The position numbers were made by a program, and so were the translations under genes. DNA of 64,000 bases. It comes from Ptiloglossa arizonensis. Taxonomy: Eukaryota > Arthropoda > Insecta > Hymenoptera > Colletidae. The stretch covers positions 6,510,001-6,574,000 of the forward strand of contig NC_135060.1 of NCBI RefSeq assembly GCF_051014685.1, in the 5' to 3' direction. Shown here in pieces: positions 58,551 through 64,000 of the stretch; within the stretch, counting starts at the first letter, position 1; each line of letters starts with the position of its first letter. Below the pieces are notes generated by a model. It saw only the letters and a program-made list of their open reading frames with translations. It was not told the origin of the DNA and did no database searches.

Positions 58551-59090
58551 GGTTCTTTATTACAATAATTTCTTTACGATAATATAATGATATTATAAAG
58601 TTTTATAAGTTCTATGTCCACAACCGAATGGCAAATGCAATTCCTCGCAGCTATTTATCCCGGCGATCAAACGTATTGTACAATTTCTAAATTCACACTC
58701 ACGGTTTCTGTCGGGTTAACAATCGAAGTAATAAAAACGGGGATAAGTCGGGGCGAGGGGGACAGGGGAATCGAGGAAAGACATCATACGTTCAACGTTA
58801 CACATTTTTCTTTCATTTTTTGTTTCATCTCTCGCGTTTTCATCGGGGAACATCGACTCGGTGCGCGTTACGCGGGTCCCCCGGTGATTGTACACGCCGA
58901 TCCGCGCTGGCGACGCGACGAATGGATACATTATTATACATAGAGGAGAGAAATCGCTAAAAACCGTTAAACGAACGCTTGACGCTCGCGTTGTTCGTAA
59001 AACGAGACGCCCGGCGCCACGGGTGCGACGAGATTGGGAATCCGTGCGATCGTTCCGTTCTCGCGACGAACATAAACGAAACACCGCGTT

Positions 59091-59114
59091 AAAAAAAAAA
59101 AAAAAAAAAAAAAA
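59091..59114. repeat. Poly(A)/poly(T) run of 24
   Basis: An uninterrupted homopolymer, which is poly(T) in the sense of the EGFR gene. Confidence 0.9.
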
Positions 59115-59822
59115 CAAACAATTTTCACCGAAGGTCGTTTCCTCCATTTTATCACAGAAGAGCGCGCGGCGTTTGAATTCTATTTTCCCTCTGATGCTTC
59201 AGCATCGCGAACGAGATGGTCGATCTGGCGCAGGCTCGTGCGCGGAGCGTCTTTCGCGTAAATTGAAACGATCGGGAAAGAGGGGACGGATCGAGGAACG
59301 GGTTGAGAGAGGAAGAGAAGAGAAGAGAAGAGGAGGAGGGAAGGTGCGATCCGTTTTTCAGCGTCGCGCGCGAAATATGATCGGTGAACACGTGTGCGTT
59401 AGCGAACACACGCGGGGAGAACGTGCGTTCCCCGTTTCTCGCGTTCCCTGTACATACACAAACAATCATGGCACGTCCTAATCCTAGCGATCGCTCGACG
59501 CGATGCAACAGTGGTGCGGTCCACGCGTTCGTCCTCCCACGTCGCACCGCGCCCCCATTTTTCATCTTTTTTTCCGTTTAAAAACAGTTTGCTACAAGTT
59601 TCTTCCTTTTTTTCACATTTTTTTTTTCTCCTTTGTTACCGCTTAGTTTACTCAAGTACATTTTCCGTTCTCTACCGTACGTAGAAGTCTTAACCGCGCT
59701 ATAACCGCTAATCGATATTTACAGTTTCGCGTTCCTATAATTATAAAAAAGAAGTCGAGATGCTTCCGTTGCGCCACGGCCGAGGCCAATTTCATTGGTC
59801 CCTTTTGCGTAAGGCGATGGCA

Positions 59823-59869
59823 TAAAAATATATACGTATACAATATATGTATATATGTATACACGTATC
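59823..59869. repeat. TA/TATG-rich microsatellite
   Basis: An imperfect run of TATA and TATG units ends in GTATAC palindromic words. Confidence 0.8.
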
Positions 59870-60646
59870 GTTTAAGTCGAGTCGCGAGACGAGAACGTCG
59901 TAGACGTGGTTCGGGAGGAGGAAAGAGGGGGAGTGGGCATTGGATCTCGTTCTCGTGGGTCTCTCGTTTGACCTTCGCGTCGCGACTCGGAAACTCTTTA
60001 CATTTCGGGGCCAGGGAGAGGAGAAGGGCGGAGGGAGCGGTAAATTAGGACAATTCGTTGTAGGGTCGTAGCTTACTGCGACGCGGGTTGGGGTTCGGGT
60101 CAGGAGGGGGGCAAGAAAGGATCGATCAACGGGCGAGACGTTTCAAGTGTCTTCGAGAAGCGGAGCGGAACGTTTCTTTATCACAGTCAACGGCGAACCA
60201 CGCGGATGCATCGCACCGCAGGATAGAAACGGTTAGAAACTATCGTCGAAGATTCCTCCGTATAGATCCTCCGTAGCCCGCGGGTACGATTTTTCATTGT
60301 CTCCTCGATTGGTGACCGGAACGCGCGAAACGGGGCAGATCTCCGTTTGACTCGGTGGGCAACGAAGTGAATTCGAGGAGACGAGAGCGGTGGTTACGGT
60401 GGTCTCGATTTTTGAAAGACGGGGAGGTCCACGCTCGCCATCGGAACGATTCTTTTCGTCGGCAGTTCGACACTGTCCCTGTGGAAGAAACTAAGGAACG
60501 GGGAGGGGGGTGGGGGAGAACACGGGAGGGGTTGCAACGAACATGGACCGTCGTGGTCGGAAGGGGTGAGAATTTTCTACGCCATTTGCTGCGCGTCGAT
60601 CCTTGCAACTCTCGGTGTAGCTACCGCGGTAGCGGTAGACAGTACG

Positions 60647-60652
60647 TTTATT
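60647..60652 (-). terminator. Candidate proximal poly(A) signal of EGFR
   Basis: TTTATT on the plus strand is the first canonical AATAAA I noticed on the coding strand after the EGFR stop codon. Confidence 0.4.
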
Positions 60653-61025
60653 TACAAGCCACGGCGAATGGCACATTAAGATTATCTTTGCACTACTTGT
60701 TCGTCGTACGCAGGCGCAACAACGGTCCATCGATGCGCGAGTATACATACGCGTTGTATTCCCCACGACTTTCCTGCCGGGAAATTAGCACGGTTCGCGC
60801 GTTTTACGTTCTAATCACAATCGAACACGGCACTCGGGCGTAAAGTGTCCTCTCTAAGTACTCTGAAGTTTCACCGGTACAAGGAATACCCGGTATCCCG
60901 TGTACGTAACGGCGGGTCCCCGCTAGTTTGAATCTCTTCGTTCGTCGAGCTCGGTAACCGAGCCCTCTCGGAACAACGTAACGACAGTCGACTTGTTTCG
61001 GCGTTCCTCGCGAATCCTGGGCGAA

Positions 61026-64000
61026 TCAGACGGTCGTCTCGTTCTTCCTGAAGGGTTTCAGCGGCTGCAACTCCCGTTCCAGGCGATCGAAATCGTTGTA
61101 GTACTCGTGGTCGGACTCTTCCTCGGAACTTCTTTGTCTCACCTGAGACCCGAACGTACCATTCGTCAGGACCTTCTCGAGATCCGGCGTTGGGATACCC
61201 AAAGTCTGCGGGGTCAACGGTCCTTCGTCCTGGGACATTATGTACTCGGGATTGTCCAACGACGTTTTACCCTGGATGGTCAGGAATTCCGGGTACTTCC
61301 GGTAACCGTTGTTAACTCGCTTTGGTTCCAATTCTGGAAACGATCGAGAGAGTATTGTCGTTGTTTCGGTTAACGATTGCTTGCGAATCGCGAGTTAAAT
61401 TAAAGCGAAACGATGCAGCGAAATGTTGACAAGAGTCGATGAGAACTGCTTTTTTAAAATGTGCATCGATTCGATCGAGAAACGTGTCGCACGAAGTGCA
61501 TCGTATTCGAGGGGACCCATCGAACAAATACCTTTGAAAGTTTTTGCGTTTTATGTTTCTCGAGGTATCTAGGCGATCTCGAGTTCTTTAAACGACGCTG
61601 TATATTTTTTCAAGATCATCTTATTGCCGATCACTGATCTCGTTTCATCGGTGCTGAGAAAAGATGTGCAGCGTCGTTTGAAAAACTCAAGGTCGTTTCG
61701 ATATCTCCGAAAATACGAGATACGAAGAATTGAAAAGGTCCTCGCAATGCAACGTACTTCGTGAATGAATTTAAGATCGAGCAGTTCTAATAGACGTTCT
61801 TGATCATCTCTGCTGCAATTTTACAAGGCATTCTTCTCTTACCCGTGGGTTTCGAGTCCCCTATGAGATCCATGTACTGCGTCGTGTTTGTCGGCAATTG
61901 CGGCGATGGCATCAAATAATCGTCTTCGTCCAATGGCAAGTCTAACTTCAGGTTACCCACTTGAGCTTGCTGATGCGCGGAGTTCACCTCACCGTCGAAA
62001 CAATCGTCCGTCACGTCGCAATCTGAACAAACGGTAACGAACTCGTTACAATTTCCGTAACATTTTTATCACCTATGATGCACCTTGCTCGTACGTTCCA
62101 CTCTATACAATCGATATCTGCTCATTGTACGAGTAATATAATTTTGTTCAATTTTATTCGCAACATTCGAGAAAAAAACTACGCACACAAGGGTTGAACT
62201 TTTCAATGTATTACAATAACTATATATAAATCGTTCGTAGCAATAACGAACCTCCGTGAACTCACCTCTGACACCGATCATCTTCAACGGATCCGAACAG
62301 TATCTCGAACTGGAACTGTCCGAACCTACGGGGTGTCCACAATGACCGTTCGGCGCCGCGAAATGCGGATGTTGGCCAGAGTTTCCAGGTTCGTGCGACG
62401 CGTTTCCGTTTCTGTGATTCGCGCCGTACCTCAACAACTCCCTGTCCCAGTTCTGTTGGTTCTGTGGCGTGGGAGAGTCGGCGGCGAGCGGTTTACCGTT
62501 GGGCCAACAAGTTTTCACGGGTGTGTTCGGCGGTGAGCCGGAAGTACTGGACGCCGAGAGTCCAGGTGGAATCGGTGCCCTGGATTTCGGCTGAAGGTAC
62601 TCGTCGGCGTCCACCAACGCCTCGGGACCGTCCATGGCCGATGCGAGATTTCGTATCATCTCCTTTTCGTCCTGTAAAGGTGAAAAATCGTTCATCTCCG
62701 AGAATGGTATGCATATCCGCGAGGAATCCTATCCGGAGGAACGTAACCGCGTTAAGAGGCGTATCGAGACCCTCGATAAACGAAACGAAGAAAGCGACGA
62801 GACAAATTTGATCGCAAGGGACAAAGAATAGAGAAAGTATCACCAACCTGCAGTGTATACGAAGGTAATCTCATGTATTTGTCGCCCTTGATGGCAAGAT
62901 ATCGACCAGGATCTCTGGACATCTTCGCAAAGTCCTCCGCGAGCTCCTTGAAGCTGGGCCTGGACTCGGCGTCCAACATCCAACACTTGATCATGATCAT
63001 GTACACGTCGATCGTGCAGATCGTCGGTTGCGGTAACCTTTCGCCTTTCTCCAACAACTCCGGCACGTTTCTCGCGGGCACGTTCTCGTACGGTCTGCCA
63101 CCGTAAGTGAGAACCTCCCATATGGTCACCCCGAACGCCCAAACGTCCGACTTGTGCGTGAACACGCGATGCTGAATGCACTCGAGTGCCAGCCACTTGA
63201 TCGGCATTTTGCCACCGGCGGCCTTGTACTGTTCCTCGTTGATGTCCAGAAGCTTGGCCAGACCGAAATCGGTGATCTTCACGCAATTGGGCGTTTGCAC
63301 GAGAACGTTCCGCGCCGCGAGATCGCGATGGACCAATCTCCTCTCCTCCAAGTAGGCCATCCCCCTGGCGATCTGTGTGCACCAATTCAGGAGGGCTTTC
63401 GAGCCGATTTTGTCCTTGAACGTGCGCACAAAGTCGAGCAAACAACCCAACGGCATCAACTGAGTCACGAGCATCATCTGCGAGGTCATGCAGACGGCCA
63501 GCAACTGGAGCAAATTCGGATGTTCCACGCTGGCCATAATGTACGCCTCGTCGAGAAACTCCTTCGACGTGTTCGCTCCCGTCCCGTCGTGGAGGACTTT
63601 AATGGCTACCGGTATCTTCACGTTCTCTCCTTCCGGTACCCAGACACCCTTGTAGACGTTCCCGAATGCACCGTAACCCAGGATCCCGCCCTTTCTCATC
63701 TCCTCCTCCTTAATGATGCGCAATTTCGCCAAGTTCGGTTTCACCCCGGTCGGACGCAACGGTTCGTTGTCGTCCAAACCGGTGAACGCTATCGCCATCT
63801 TCACAGTGTTCTCCTCGGCCTTTGCTCGTACGCGCCAGAAGTACATGATCACGGCCGCAACCACGAGGAACACCAACGTGAACACCACGACACCTGCCAG
63901 TATCGCGGGCTGAAGCTCGTTTTCCATTTGGAATCGATGACCACCAGGTTCTATGGAGCAGTACGGTTCGCTGTCCGGAGGGAAGATCTTGTGAGGGTAC
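61026..64000 (-). CDS. Egfr: Epidermal growth factor receptor (receptor tyrosine kinase), 3' exons, partial
   Basis: This is the single insect EGFR, which passes EGF-like ligand signals to Ras/MAPK. Four minus-strand exons are present: 64000-62848 (open at the window edge), 62671-62266, 62022-61843 and 61333-61026, about 681 residues. They begin in the extracellular juxtamembrane region ([13 protein letters not shown], as in the fly protein), followed by one membrane helix (63905-63840). The kinase is complete: PVAIKVL with Lys codon 63600-63598, HRDLAARN at 63330-63307, DFGLAK from 63270 and [14 protein letters not shown]. The tail carries docking tyrosines in [29 protein letters not shown] (an NPxY Shc/PTB-type site) and SDHEYYND. 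The exon 62671-62266 holds a long Asn/Pro/Ser/His-rich stretch without motif. The ligand-binding domains lie beyond the window. The first ATG in the frame (63927) is internal, not a start. Confidence 0.97.

Larger units (their letters stand above)
58556..61025 (-). other. Probable EGFR 3' UTR and flank
   Basis: No convincing gene is present between the EGFR stop and the next minus-strand gene. Coding-strand AATAAA signals lie at 60652-60647 (about 375 bases past the stop) and at 58561-58556. If the distal one is used, the 3' UTR is about 2.5 kb. The stretch holds a 24-base A run, a GA-rich block near 59300 and a TA/TATG microsatellite. Frames of 100-200 codons on both strands here are low-complexity artefacts. 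Confidence 0.45.

Noticed and set aside
58888..59481. 197-codon plus-strand frame downstream of EGFR
   Set aside because: It contains poly-Lys from the 24-base A run and an Arg/Glu-rich repeat, and has no domain.
62840..63445. 201-codon minus-strand frame overlapping the EGFR kinase
   Set aside because: A frame-shifted reading of the kinase exon. The other frame carries all the kinase motifs.
1..64000. tRNA, rRNA, CRISPR array, intact transposase or retroviral-type gene
   Set aside because: No cloverleaf with a GTTCGA-type T loop and matching arms, no direct-repeat array, and no transposase, reverse transcriptase or capsid motif was seen on either strand.

Overview
This window is nuclear DNA from an insect, most probably a bee or other hymenopteran. 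The evidence is spliced genes with GT-AG introns of about 60-400 bp, an insect-type EGF receptor, a Dicer-2-partner-like double-stranded RNA-binding protein, an outer-arm axonemal dynein heavy chain, and a CpG-rich background broken by one AT-rich, CpG-poor domain. There is no prokaryotic, viral or organellar gene set. All exon boundaries were placed by hand from reading-frame continuity, splice signals and remembered family alignments; no search was run.

Layout. 1-6,261: no supported gene. 6,550-10,800 (+): a four-exon orphan rhodopsin-like GPCR resembling the GPR21/GPR52 group. 10,801-26,000: about 15 kb with no convincing coding exon but many microsatellites, A-rich tracts and a pair of near-perfect 22-bp inverted repeats. 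26,292-50,282 (+): an axonemal dynein heavy chain of the DNAH5/DNAH8 (outer-arm gamma) class. I could chain 33 exons in one open frame (about 4,640 codons), and a possible tiny first exon lies 3 kb upstream. It includes one 81-bp intron that is invisible as an ORF break and one apparent GC-AG intron. 51,293-52,364 (-): an R2D2/PRKRA-like dsRNA-binding protein. 53,601-54,463 (+): mitochondrial ribosome recycling factor. 54,705-57,484 (-): a seven-exon class I/II PLP aminotransferase. 58,550-61,025: probable 3' UTR and flank of the next gene. 61,026-64,000 (-): the transmembrane, kinase and C-terminal tail exons of EGFR, whose 5' part runs off the right edge.

The genes do not form a functional operon-like unit. 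Two convergent pairs (dynein/R2D2-like, MRRF/aminotransferase) and one divergent pair (R2D2-like/MRRF) share short intergenic spaces. The divergent promoter carries a cluster of TATCGATA-type (DRE-like) motifs. From about 50.3 to 56 kb the DNA becomes strikingly AT-rich and CpG-poor, and this covers the housekeeping-type genes. The dynein, GPCR and EGFR genes lie in CpG-rich DNA. This is the pattern expected if the housekeeping block is germline-methylated, as described for hymenopteran genes.

I did not find a clearly new multi-gene system. The most worthwhile leads are the DRE-like divergent promoter, the compositional domain, the 22-bp inverted-repeat pair and the unusual splice junctions of the dynein gene.
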